Under the pieces are notes generated by a model, which searched no databases, was not told the DNA's origin, and was given only the letters and a program-made list of their open reading frames with translations. A program made the translations under genes and the position numbers. A stretch of DNA of 64,000 bases, taken from positions 1 through 64,000 of the forward strand of contig JAKSHZ010000003.1 in assembly GCA_024399115.1 (NCBI GenBank), given 5' to 3'. This DNA comes from Bacilli bacterium. Lineage in GTDB: Bacteria > Bacillota_I > Bacilli_A > RFN20 > CAG-826. Shown one piece after another: positions 53,025-63,000 of the stretch; within the stretch, counting starts at the first letter, position 1; each line of letters starts with the position of its first letter.

Positions 53025-54058
53025 TATCTCTTTTCCCCCATTCTGATACGTGGATCAATAAAGCCATAAGATAAATCAAGAATGATTCCAGCTAAAAGTC
53101 CGATAGTCGTAAAGATAGCCATATCTACCATCAATACGTTGTAATCTGAGTTATTTAAAGCATCGATATATAAACTACCGATACCATTAATGTTATATAA
53201 GTTTTCAAGGATCATAGATCCAGAGAAGACACCGATAAATTCTGCTAAGATTGAAGGTAAAATTGGAACGAAAGCATTACGTAACGCATGGCGTACGATA
53301 GCTTGACGTTTTGTTAAACCTTTTGTTCTTGCGAGTAATAAGTATTCGCTAGACATAACTTCACAGAGCTCAGCTCTAACGAAACGGCAATATCCACAAA
53401 CTGAGCCAAAGCTTAATGCAGTGACAGGAATTATGTATGCAAGAGCCTTAACCGCTCCAGTTTCATCATCTGTTGGCCATCTCATTGGCAAATTACCTTT
53501 GAATGCAAAGAAGTAAATTAAGAATGAAATAACAACGAACGAAGGGATTGAAATAAAGATCATAACTAAAGTAGAGATTGTATGATCAATCCAAGTATTT
53601 TTATTTAAACCCGCAACGATACCTAAAAGAATACCAAGTGGAACAGAAATAAATACTGAAATAACGTTAACTTTAACTGAAACTGGTAATCTTTCGCCAA
53701 TGATTGTTGTAGTAGAAATATTTGGCTTTAAGACTGTTGATGTACCCCAGTCCCATGCTGTGACAATTCTTTTTAACCAAGCAAAGTATTGGTCAACAAT
53801 TGGAGTTTGATAGAAGTAATAATCTTTCCCATCCATGACAAATTTCTCTAAAAGAGAACCGTATTGAGGAGATTCAACTTCTGTACGAATGACGTAGCCT
53901 TTATTAACTTGATCAAGGTAGAAGGCCCATCTAACGTGTTCTTGTGGGGAGACAATACCTTTAAAAGGTAAAGATTTAACTAAAAAGAAAGTCAGCGTCA
54001 AAATAATGAACGCTGTCATTAAAGCTAACAATATTCTTTTAATTGAATACTTAAGCAT
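53024..54058 (-). CDS. oppB: Oligopeptide ABC permease OppB
   Basis: The 344-residue permease has six spans and the coupling loop A-R-T-K-G-L-T-K-R-Q-A near 245. The N-terminal L-K-Y-S-I-K-R-I-L-L-A and the periplasmic-side loop after span 1 (about 30-110) are as in OppB/DppB. It forms the channel with OppC. It starts 14 bases after an Ig-like lipoprotein gene and overlaps oppC. Confidence 0.94.
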   Translation of the reverse strand: MLKYSIKRILLALMTAFIILTLTFFLVKSLPFKGIVSPQEHVRWAFYLDQVNKGYVIRTEVESPQYGSLLEKFVMDGKDYYFYQTPIVDQYFAWLKRIVTAWDWGTSTVLKPNISTTTIIGERLPVSVKVNVISVFISVPLGILLGIVAGLNKNTWIDHTISTLVMIFISIPSFVVISFLIYFFAFKGNLPMRWPTDDETGAVKALAYIIPVTALSFGSVCGYCRFVRAELCEVMSSEYLLLARTKGLTKRQAIVRHALRNAFVPILPSILAEFIGVFSGSMILENLYNINGIGSLYIDALNNSDYNVLMVDMAIFTTIGLLAGIILDLSYGFIDPRIRMGEKR

Positions 54059-54072
54059 TTATGTTTCCTCTC

Positions 54073-55755
54073 TTATTTTTCCAACGCGACTGAGAACTCA
54101 ACGTTATATTTACCCGCACCCCCAAAATATGCGAATATTTCGATTTCGTAAGTTCCATTTGTATATTTAGCAGTAACTAAATTGTATCCGTTAACATCTT
54201 TCTCTTCTTTAGGAGACTTTAATGTGTAGCCTTGTAAATAAGAAGTGACGAACTTATCTAATGCTTCATCTTTGCTTGAAACACCATTTGCGCCACTATT
54301 TGCGAATTTAACAAGACCACCGACTGTTCCTTCTTCATAAGGATCGTATTCATTTAAGTCATAATTGCCTTCACCATAGTGAGCATCATAAATTCTATAT
54401 AATTCAGTTAATGTTGGAGAGAATACTTCAGGTCTAATGAATGAATAACCAATGATGTATGCCCCACATTCAACTGTAGTTCTTGTAGAACCTTCAACGA
54501 TTGTGTAGCTAGCAGCTTTTTCCATGAAGTCACTTACAGTGATTTCAATGCTACCGACATAATCCATATTTTCAATCGTATAAATCTTAGTAGCTGCATT
54601 TTTACCTTCAACTTTAGTTGTGCCTGTAGTTTTGACGAATTCTGTTTTAGCATCTAAAGCAGCAACAAAATCTTCATATCCATCGACATCGTCACTATCG
54701 ATTTGGATTTCAAAACATAAATCATCTTCACCATGTTCCCATGGATACATAGATGAAAGGTTTTTAACAGCGACTACATCTGGTTCATAGTCAGGTAAGA
54801 TAAAGAATGGTTTTGCAAATGGAGCCATTTCTTCAATTCTACCAACATAATGTTGTCCTGATTCTTCATCATCGAAGCCTAATAATGTTTGTTTTAAGAA
54901 CTCTACGACTGTTCCGTTATATAAAGATCTCATGTCTAATCTTTCGTTAACTTCACATGAGAGAATATTTTCCATAAAAATGCTGTTAGCGATATATCTA
55001 ACAACCATATCGCCTGTATCGTTTAAACCGACGACAACAGTATCTTCGATTTCGTTTCCATATAATTCATAAACTTCGAAGTATGTTTGATCTAAATATT
55101 CATAAGAAGCGCAATATTTAAAACAAATTGCGTCATTTAAATCAAAGTTCTCAACGAAATCAGTTGGAACCATAGGTTGTTCATAGAACTTAAATGTCAT
55201 ATCGACAGTTTGACCTGACTCTGTGACTTTCTTAACAACGTTATAGTTCTTTAATAATTCACAATATTCATCAACATCTTTAAGTGTGCAGTTTTTCTTT
55301 TCGATCCAGTAATCAACGATTTCATTAGTTTCGTCATCAATTTCTGTTAAAAGTTGCATACCTTCCATTTTTGGATAGTAAACACCTGAGAATGTTGAGA
55401 TTGTTGTTTCAGAGAAAATAGCTTTTTCTTCTTTAGTCCAATCAATGATGTTAATTTCATATGTGATAAAAGTATCAACATCGTACTTATCGTTTGTGTA
55501 ATAAACTTTAACTGTTTGAGTACCTGGTGTTGATGTAGATGGCTTAGATGTCGCGACGTCTTCAGAGATGAAAGAAGTTCCATCTGTGAGGTTTACTTTC
55601 AAAGAAATACCTGCATTTGAGAATTCTTCACCACAATAGAATGTAGTTTTTGGAGTTTCGTTCAATTCAATTGATTTGAAAGTTGCTTCTTCTCCACATC
55701 CTGTGAGAACTGCGATTGTATAGCCTAATAGAATAAATGATTTAATCTTTTTCAT
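54073..55755 (-). CDS. Lipoprotein with an N-terminal Ig-like domain, first gene of the oppBCDF transcript
   Basis: The 560-residue lipoprotein (lipobox L-T-G-C, Cys20) starts with a bacterial Ig-like domain of about 80 residues (Y-C-G-E-E-F then L-T-D-G-T-S). A long acidic, strand-rich remainder with no catalytic motif follows. A similar Ig-like domain begins the RHS toxin. Position directly before oppB suggests an accessory to peptide capture, but it does not resemble OppA. GAAGG precedes the ATG, and the promoter at 55784-55812 drives it. Confidence 0.8.
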   Translation of the reverse strand: MKKIKSFILLGYTIAVLTGCGEEATFKSIELNETPKTTFYCGEEFSNAGISLKVNLTDGTSFISEDVATSKPSTSTPGTQTVKVYYTNDKYDVDTFITYEINIIDWTKEEKAIFSETTISTFSGVYYPKMEGMQLLTEIDDETNEIVDYWIEKKNCTLKDVDEYCELLKNYNVVKKVTESGQTVDMTFKFYEQPMVPTDFVENFDLNDAICFKYCASYEYLDQTYFEVYELYGNEIEDTVVVGLNDTGDMVVRYIANSIFMENILSCEVNERLDMRSLYNGTVVEFLKQTLLGFDDEESGQHYVGRIEEMAPFAKPFFILPDYEPDVVAVKNLSSMYPWEHGEDDLCFEIQIDSDDVDGYEDFVAALDAKTEFVKTTGTTKVEGKNAATKIYTIENMDYVGSIEITVSDFMEKAASYTIVEGSTRTTVECGAYIIGYSFIRPEVFSPTLTELYRIYDAHYGEGNYDLNEYDPYEEGTVGGLVKFANSGANGVSSKDEALDKFVTSYLQGYTLKSPKEEKDVNGYNLVTAKYTNGTYEIEIFAYFGGAGKYNVEFSVALEK

Positions 55756-55783
55756 GTTTCTTTACCTTCAAAACGCGTAGTAA

Positions 55784-55812
55784 ATTATACAAGATTAATA
55801 TATATTAATCAA
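55784..55812 (-). promoter_or_regulatory. Internal opp promoter with an 18-bp palindrome in its spacer
   Basis: -35 TTGATT (55807-55812), 17-bp spacer, -10 TATAAT (55784-55789). The perfect palindrome GATTAATATATATTAATC (55793-55810) fills the spacer and overlaps the -35, a position suited to repression. Confidence 0.75.
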
Positions 55813-55832
55813 CGCGAAATCTTTTTGGGACC

Positions 55833-55859
55833 AAAAAGAAAAAAGCGCACCGCGCTTTT
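55833..55859 (-). terminator. Terminator dividing the opp cluster
   Basis: Perfect arms AAAAGCGC and GCGCTTTT with a 3-base loop, then a T-rich tail on the minus strand. It separates the protease/oppA/lipoprotein transcript from the lipoprotein/oppBCDF transcript. Confidence 0.88.
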
Positions 55860-55880
55860 TCCATTTTTAATCAATATAGA

Positions 55881-57089
55881 TTATAGGTTAAATATTGAAT
55901 CTACTAATGAGAAGTTATCTTTGTTTGGAATTTCGATATCTTCACCTGTTTTATAGTAGTTATCAACGATAACCTTGTTAACGTAATGGTCTCCGTCAAT
56001 ATCGTATGTTGCAGTTTGTTCAACATACTTACCTGTGACTAAGAAGTTTTCATATAAAATTCTATCGTAAACTTCTAATAAGTATGGAGTTCCAACTGGA
56101 ATGTTAAGATCATTTTCATCTTCACTATAAGCAACATAGTTAAGAGATTCTTTTAAATCGAACGCTAATTGACCTGGAGTGTCAGCCATTCTTCCAAAGT
56201 GTTCGTTAGTTTCAACTGATGAAATCCAACCACCTGTGAAAGTTTGTTGAGAAAGAATTGTGTCATAGTTATCTTCAATAATCTTATCTCCACTAACGAA
56301 GAAGTTATTGCAGATTGCTTTAAGAGCTGTGAGTTTACCTTTACCGATATAATCAGATTGGTTAACTGACATATAATTCTTAACTAAACCAGAAGTTTTA
56401 TATAAGTAAGATTCATAAGAATCAGTTGTATAGAAAACGTATTGGAACGAGCTAACAACTGGAGATGCGTCTTCGCATTTCCATTGAATTTGATCAATAT
56501 CTAGCTTGATATACGCGTTTTCTTTACTTGTTTGAATGTCTTGAGTAAAGAAAGTTTTTGAAACTACTTTGCCATTTTTCTCAATAGTTTGATTAAAAGT
56601 CTCATATGAAGTAATGACATCTGGTACTTCAAAACTTGATTTATTTTGCTTTGAAATGATGTCACTAAGTCTTGAGTTACAGTATGAAAGTTTTTGATCA
56701 TTCATATTGTTAACAACAATGTGAGAAGAAGCACTGACAGTGCCATCTTCGTTTGAGATTGTTACTTCGGTAGTGCCTTCACCCACTGCTGTAACCTTTC
56801 CATTTTGGTCAACAGTAGCTACATTTGGGTTAGAACTTGTCCATTTAACTTTTCTCGCTCCAGCTTTTCTTGGAAGAATTGTAGGAGTAATTTGGACTTC
56901 TTCGTTAAACTTGAAGCCAACTTTATCGTTATAGAACATTGAAGCGTAATGTTTATCGAGAGAAATTTTAGTAATATTATCTTCTTCTTCAACAACAGGT
57001 GTTTCTGGAGTCTCTACATCACCACAACCAGTTAAGGTCATGGCAAGAAGAGCTAATGTCAAAGTTGATAATTTTGCTTTTTTCTTCAT
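55881..57089 (-). CDS. Lipoprotein with a Big_2 (Ig-like) domain
   Basis: The 402-residue lipoprotein (lipobox L-T-G-C, Cys22) has an acidic Thr/Pro/Glu linker. A Big_2 domain follows at about 45-128, with V-K-W-T-S-S-N-P-N-V-A-T-V and G-K-V-T-A-V-G-E-G-T-T-E-V-T. The rest is an unrecognised domain of about 270 residues. It follows oppA by 27 bases and ends just before the terminator, so it belongs to the protease-OppA transcript. A surface-binding or OppA-helper role is a guess. Confidence 0.82.
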   Translation of the reverse strand: MKKKAKLSTLTLALLAMTLTGCGDVETPETPVVEEEDNITKISLDKHYASMFYNDKVGFKFNEEVQITPTILPRKAGARKVKWTSSNPNVATVDQNGKVTAVGEGTTEVTISNEDGTVSASSHIVVNNMNDQKLSYCNSRLSDIISKQNKSSFEVPDVITSYETFNQTIEKNGKVVSKTFFTQDIQTSKENAYIKLDIDQIQWKCEDASPVVSSFQYVFYTTDSYESYLYKTSGLVKNYMSVNQSDYIGKGKLTALKAICNNFFVSGDKIIEDNYDTILSQQTFTGGWISSVETNEHFGRMADTPGQLAFDLKESLNYVAYSEDENDLNIPVGTPYLLEVYDRILYENFLVTGKYVEQTATYDIDGDHYVNKVIVDNYYKTGEDIEIPNKDNFSLVDSIFNL

Positions 57090-57116
57090 AAGCTTTTCTC
57101 CTTTCGTGTGTAGAGA

Positions 57117-60089
57117 TTATTTATAATTTTGTGAATCCTTTGTCATTGCGATTGCAACAGTATTAGCTACTGGAGTACCACCTTTAATTGATAAAGTGTA
57201 GGTTAATTCAAAATTCCAGTATTGACCATAGTATGTTCTAGTGAATGGATGTTCAACATAGCCATCTTTATTAGGGTCAGTTTTCTTTTGAGCGACTTTA
57301 ATTTCTTCATCAATTGAAGCACCAACTGCTGCTGGGATTGTTACATTGATGACTTTATTTGCTTTGTCGTATATATAAGTTACATCGTGAGTTTCGCCAT
57401 TAGTGACGAATAATGTAATCTTAGAAACATCTAATGCAACATCAGCAACGTCAACGAATTCCATAGGAATAGCTACTGTAAAGCCTTCGTAAAGGTTATT
57501 TGTTTCTGTACCAGAACTATTCTTTGGAGTTGATAAATAGCAGTTCTTGATTGAGTTAACGATAGAACCGTTTTCAACAACACCACCATGGTCAGCGACT
57601 TGCCACAAAGCGTCAAATGAGAATTTTTCGCCCTTGTAAACTAATGGGTTCTTATTTCCGATAACAGAAGTATCAGCACCCCAGTTAAGTGTGAATCCTG
57701 AAGAGTTATCACTCTTTAAAACTTCTAAGAAGTTTAATGGGTTATAAGTGTTACCTGAAATAGCACCGAATGCTAAATCGAAACGGCCTTTCATCATAAC
57801 TTCGTTATAAACAGCTTGCCAGTCACTTGATGGGTTAGGTTGTTCAACAACTAATTTGACCTTACCACCACAGACTTTTGGATCGTTGAATGCTTCTTCG
57901 AAGTATTGCTTAATTTCATTACCGTATTCGTTAATATCGTTTTGATACATCCAGTTAATTGAAATCTTGATGATTGTTGGATCTGCTGGAGTACCATCAG
58001 TAATCTTACCAGCAGCTCTTAATTCACTATATGCCTTTGTGAAGTAGTTAATAGCGATGTCCTTGTTATAACCATAGTCATCATTACCAGCTTCATCGAC
58101 GTTGTGCATTTTAGCGACAGCTTTCTTATGAGCTTCAGTTTGGTTATATGAGTGACCTGCTTCTGGATCATCTAAGTAAGCATTTGAGAAGTAATCAATT
58201 GATGGTTGAACACCACGGTTTTCTGCGAAAACCTTACGGTTGATTGACCAATATAAACCATTTAAGAAGTTATCGTTACTCATCCATGGCTTACAGATGT
58301 ATTTATTTGCATCGTCAGTAACACAAATCTTACCGTTAGTACCGAATAAGTAGTCCCATCTTTCTTGAGTACAAGAGTTGACGTTAAGTTTGAATGTTGA
58401 GTCACCTTTTGTAACTAATGTTCTAGTTGATTTACCAGCGTTAGTGTTTTGTGAACCATTCTTTTCAGATTGTAAGTGTTGAGTAGGAACGCCACATGAG
58501 TCTAATAAGTCAGCATAGAATGCTCTATATAAAGCATCTGGGTCTTCTTGAGAGTCTTTGTATGTTGTGATTTTGATACCTTTAATTTTGTATCTATCAG
58601 GGTATGTTGTTCTTTCAACCCATGATTCGTTTTGCTTGAATGCGATAAATTCATCACTCCACTTTTCAAGGTAATATGCACCAAGAGAAAGAGTTGTATC
58701 ATTTGGGCTTAATTGAACGTTAGTGCCCTTATTGTTGAATGATTCTTTAGCTTCACCATAAACTTTAGCACCATTTTTAACTTCACCATTACCTAACATT
58801 TGAACGAATTCTTGTGGGAGAGGTGAGTATAAAGCACTTGAAAGAGTGTACATAGCAGTGAAATCATCGATTTCATTGATTAATTCGATTTCAATGTATG
58901 ATTGTTCTTTATTGAAAGAGAAACCGAGTTCTCCGTTTGCTTTCATTGTGTTCCAAGTGTTGTCGACGAATTCTTGGCTAACTTCTGAAGAAGAAGTTCT
59001 ATTAAAGAAGCTTTGAGCGCCTTTAATACCATATGTCTTATCAGCAGCAACTTCACTACCTCTTGCGAGTTGGTTTGCACCTGTTAAGAGCATTTTGATT
59101 GTGAATTCATAGTCTTCAATAGCGACTGGTCTATTGTCATATGTATCTTTGAAAATACCGTTTGTTCTATATTTAAGTCCGTCAGCACCAGTCTTAACAT
59201 AGATTCTCCATCTCTTATAAAGATTTAATGGGTTAGCAGCACCTTCATAAACAGGAACTGGTCTAGTATTTGGTTGACCATTAACAGTGTCCTTAGCTAA
59301 GATTGGGTACCATTCGTAACCATTCTTAGTTGAGTTCATCTTAGTTCCCCAGTAAGTAGAAGTAACATAACCTGCTAAATCTGAAACTTGAGAACCAGTA
59401 TCATCCATTGAGTTAATCTTTCCTGGGTTTGATGATTGAGCACTATGGTAATAACGTTTGTATTCAGCTGTAGCACCTGGAAGATCATCAGTAATGTCAC
59501 CTTCTGAAAGGATACCAAAGCCATAACCTGTAATGTATTCTTCAGTTGGGATATCCAAACGTGAAGAATATTTAGCGTAACCGCCATTTTCAAAAAGTGT
59601 GATACCAGTTAAATGTGATTCAACTGCGTATTGTTCGAGTTTTCCTAAGATTTCAGTACGAGTTGCAATTGCTTCTGCACCTGAACTTGAAGCGTAGTTA
59701 TAACCACCATTTGCTGGTGCATAGCTTGAGATGATAGTAATTGGGAGGTTTTGTTTCTTATTAGTTGATGTTTCCTTAACTGTAAAGATAACTGTACCTT
59801 CTGCAACTGCTTCAACTGGACATTTTAATCCATCAGGTGTGCCAACTGTTGCTAATTCAGTCTTGTTAACTGAGAAAGTATAGTTTTTGCCTGTATCATT
59901 AATTCCGTTAGTTCTAATAACGATTGTGTCTCTGTCCCCAACTTCAAGGGTTGTTTTATTAGATTCTAAAGCAACTGTGAAACTGAAAACGCCATCTTGA
60001 ATTGGTTTATCTTCTTCGCCACAACCGACTAAAGAGCCCATCATTAATGCTGAGAAGAATAATCCATAAGCGATTTTTCTAGCTTTCAT
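57117..60089 (-). CDS. oppA: Oligopeptide-binding lipoprotein OppA, very large
   Basis: The 990-residue lipoprotein (lipobox L-V-G-C, Cys23) has an Ig-like domain first (about 35-115), then a family 5 extracellular solute-binding fold. W-Y-P-I-L-A near 265, the Y-R-A-F-Y-A-D-L-L region and the C-terminal N-P-L-N-F-L-E-V-L fit OppA/DppA. Typical OppA has about 550 residues, so several loops are expanded. It would bind oligopeptides for OppBCDF. Its ATG overlaps the stop of the upstream S8 protease by one base (TAATG), so the protease and the binding protein are translationally coupled. Confidence 0.88.
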   Translation of the reverse strand: MKARKIAYGLFFSALMMGSLVGCGEEDKPIQDGVFSFTVALESNKTTLEVGDRDTIVIRTNGINDTGKNYTFSVNKTELATVGTPDGLKCPVEAVAEGTVIFTVKETSTNKKQNLPITIISSYAPANGGYNYASSSGAEAIATRTEILGKLEQYAVESHLTGITLFENGGYAKYSSRLDIPTEEYITGYGFGILSEGDITDDLPGATAEYKRYYHSAQSSNPGKINSMDDTGSQVSDLAGYVTSTYWGTKMNSTKNGYEWYPILAKDTVNGQPNTRPVPVYEGAANPLNLYKRWRIYVKTGADGLKYRTNGIFKDTYDNRPVAIEDYEFTIKMLLTGANQLARGSEVAADKTYGIKGAQSFFNRTSSSEVSQEFVDNTWNTMKANGELGFSFNKEQSYIEIELINEIDDFTAMYTLSSALYSPLPQEFVQMLGNGEVKNGAKVYGEAKESFNNKGTNVQLSPNDTTLSLGAYYLEKWSDEFIAFKQNESWVERTTYPDRYKIKGIKITTYKDSQEDPDALYRAFYADLLDSCGVPTQHLQSEKNGSQNTNAGKSTRTLVTKGDSTFKLNVNSCTQERWDYLFGTNGKICVTDDANKYICKPWMSNDNFLNGLYWSINRKVFAENRGVQPSIDYFSNAYLDDPEAGHSYNQTEAHKKAVAKMHNVDEAGNDDYGYNKDIAINYFTKAYSELRAAGKITDGTPADPTIIKISINWMYQNDINEYGNEIKQYFEEAFNDPKVCGGKVKLVVEQPNPSSDWQAVYNEVMMKGRFDLAFGAISGNTYNPLNFLEVLKSDNSSGFTLNWGADTSVIGNKNPLVYKGEKFSFDALWQVADHGGVVENGSIVNSIKNCYLSTPKNSSGTETNNLYEGFTVAIPMEFVDVADVALDVSKITLFVTNGETHDVTYIYDKANKVINVTIPAAVGASIDEEIKVAQKKTDPNKDGYVEHPFTRTYYGQYWNFELTYTLSIKGGTPVANTVAIAMTKDSQNYK

Positions 60090-63000
60090 TATTTTTTACC
60101 TCCAAATAATTGTTTTTTCTTTGATACTGTAAGAGCAAGTCCAAGAGATACTAAGATAAGGATCAATGAACTTGATGCAGCGATTGAACCGCCACAACCT
60201 TTACTTGCTTCTGGTTGTGGTGTGCGGTAGTTATCTTTAAATGTGCTACCGACTGGTTGAGCCATTTCTGTTTCAAGGCCTTCATAATCGATGCTGACCC
60301 ATGAAAGAGCACCATCTTCATATTTATAGTCATAAGAAACATCTAAGTGACTACCTTCTACAATTTCATATTGAGACAAATTCTCATCTGTGAAGTGAAT
60401 AACCATCTTATTGACGCCATAAGCAGCATCAGTGACTTCAACGTAAAGTCTTGGACGATAATCACCTAAGAGAGTGTCTCCGAGAGTATCCATAGATTCT
60501 AAAACGAATTCTTTAGATACATCTAAGTAATATTGGTTAGTTTCTGAATCATAGTTGACGTCAGCATTTGCATAACCGATAACTGCACTAGAAACTTTGT
60601 AGTCTTTAAGGTTGATACGAACTCTATCTTCGCCAGCGTCGTTATAAGTTTTGATGTTATCAATACTTGGTAAAGTAGCGTCTACTACAAACTTATAAGA
60701 ACTTGAGACCCATGACTTATCGTAAGCTAATTCATAATTGAATGTGATTGTGTATTCACCGTCTTTGAATGCTTCATTAGTCATTACATCAAACAGAGGA
60801 ATAACTGCGTATGCTCTATGTGCAACGTAACCTGCGCCTAAGTAGTTTGAGTCAACGTGTGATTTATAAAGTGGGTATTTACCATGTTGTTCTCTGAAGA
60901 GCATATCTTCGAGAACAGACTTATAAACAGTTTCACCAGCGCTGTTTTTAATTTCAAAATAGTTATCATTAACAGAACGCATGACGAATTGTTGAATAAT
61001 CATTGTGTTAGTTGTTTCAGGAGAACCAACATAGATGCAGTCACTAGCACTATCATAATAGCTTCCAGTTTTAGGATCTTTTCCTACTGAGTGGAAACCA
61101 GTTAAGTTAGTGAATGATGTATCGTTACTTAAGATTTTTGAAGTATCGATATCATTAGGATTTTCAGCGTAACCTGTAACCCATAATGAACCCATGTCTG
61201 AGTGAGTCTTACCAAGAAGAGCGTTAGTAATATCATTAACTAAGTCACTTGGGTAAGAGATACCTTCTTTCTTATCAAATTCGAATGGTTCAACTACTGG
61301 AGCGTCTCTGAGAGATTTTGTCTCATCCATATCGCTCATTGAGTAGAAGCCTAAGAATGGAATAGAAAGATCTGGTTCGTCAGCTGTTGAGATCAATTCA
61401 ACATAACCTTCAATTGCGCAACCATAATCATAAGCTGCTGCAATCTTTGCTTTTTCAGCTTGTGGAATGCTCCACTTATTGATTGTTATTGTATTCTTAC
61501 CTGGGTTAACTGTAACTGTTTGACCTGTTTCGCCTTCATAGATGACTACATCTTTAATTGATTGATATGTGTAGTCTGGAAGAGGTTGCCAATCATGTCC
61601 AGTTGCTGAGGCATTATAGTAATAACCAGGAGCAATTGTCTTTTTATTTACTTCGTTTTCACAGTCAATTTTTGAAGAATAGTATTCAATTTGCTTTGTG
61701 AGTTTAACGACGTCATATTGGTTAGCGTGTCCTTCTGAAGTGAATTGCTTTGCAACGTCGCCTTGTCCAACGACGAATTGCTTTTTCCAATATGTATAAC
61801 CACTCATTTTTGAAATGTCATCAATTTCACCTGTGTAGTTATATTTGTCTTGAATAACTTTGTTATTGCTTTCAAGAGCAGGTCTCATAACTGTTAATTT
61901 AACTTTATAAGACTTTGCAGTTGAGTCATCGTTATAAGCGTTGAACTTCATATTCAAATCGCCTTTAGCGATATCAGCTGTGTTTCTAAGTTGAATCTTA
62001 GATTTATTGATTTCTTTTCCTTCAACATCGATACCATTGAGGTAGACCTTAGTTTTAAGAGCACCACCTAAGTCAACAAGACCAGCACCTTGAATACGAG
62101 GTGAAGTTGGTGAGATTGTATTTGTTTCAGGATTTGCTTTTGAATCCATCATCTTATGAGCTGTTGACATAAGTCTCATATCGATTGATTTACGATAATC
62201 GACAAACTTTGTCATAGCGTCAGCAGAGATTTCAATACCTTCAGCGAATGTATCTTTTGCTTTTTCACCTAGGAGTAATGCTTGTGCACCGGCAAAGTTT
62301 GGAGTTGCCATTGATGTACCTGACATATATTCATAAGTAGAAATTGATGTATTTTCTTTATCTTCAGTCTTTTGTGGTGGGATAGCACCTCTGATTGAAT
62401 CACCTGGTGTTGCAACATCTGGTTTTAAATCATAGTTGAATCTAGCACCATCGTTAGTGAATGTAGATACTGTTTTAGCGTTACCGTTGATAGAAGCTTG
62501 TTTTTCAATGAAGACAAATTCACCTTCACCTTTTTCTTCTAAGTATGGTTTATCTTTGTATAAGACAAGAGCACATGGGATAGATGGAGAGAAACCATCA
62601 CCGAAACTACATCTGAAGTTGAATTCGTTTGATGTAGGATCATTATTGATAATAATTAATCCCTTTGCTTTATTTTGAACTGCTAATGCATATTTTTCAG
62701 CGAATGATGTAGAACCACGGTTGACGATGGCGATCTTGCCATTAACGTCTTTACCTTTGAAGTCTCCACTAGTACCGAAGTTAGGGATATAAACCCAACC
62801 GACTTTTCCAGTAATTGGATCAGCACAGTCTTTGATATAGCATTGTAAGTTTTCTGGGTAGTCGTTATCGTAACCTTCTCTATTTACGATTTGATCTTCG
62901 TAAGCGATATTAGTTACTTGGCCATTTCCATCATCTGAACTTACAGCGTGTTCGAAGTAAACTTCATTTGGTTGAGCACTTGCTACAACAGTTGCTTCTG

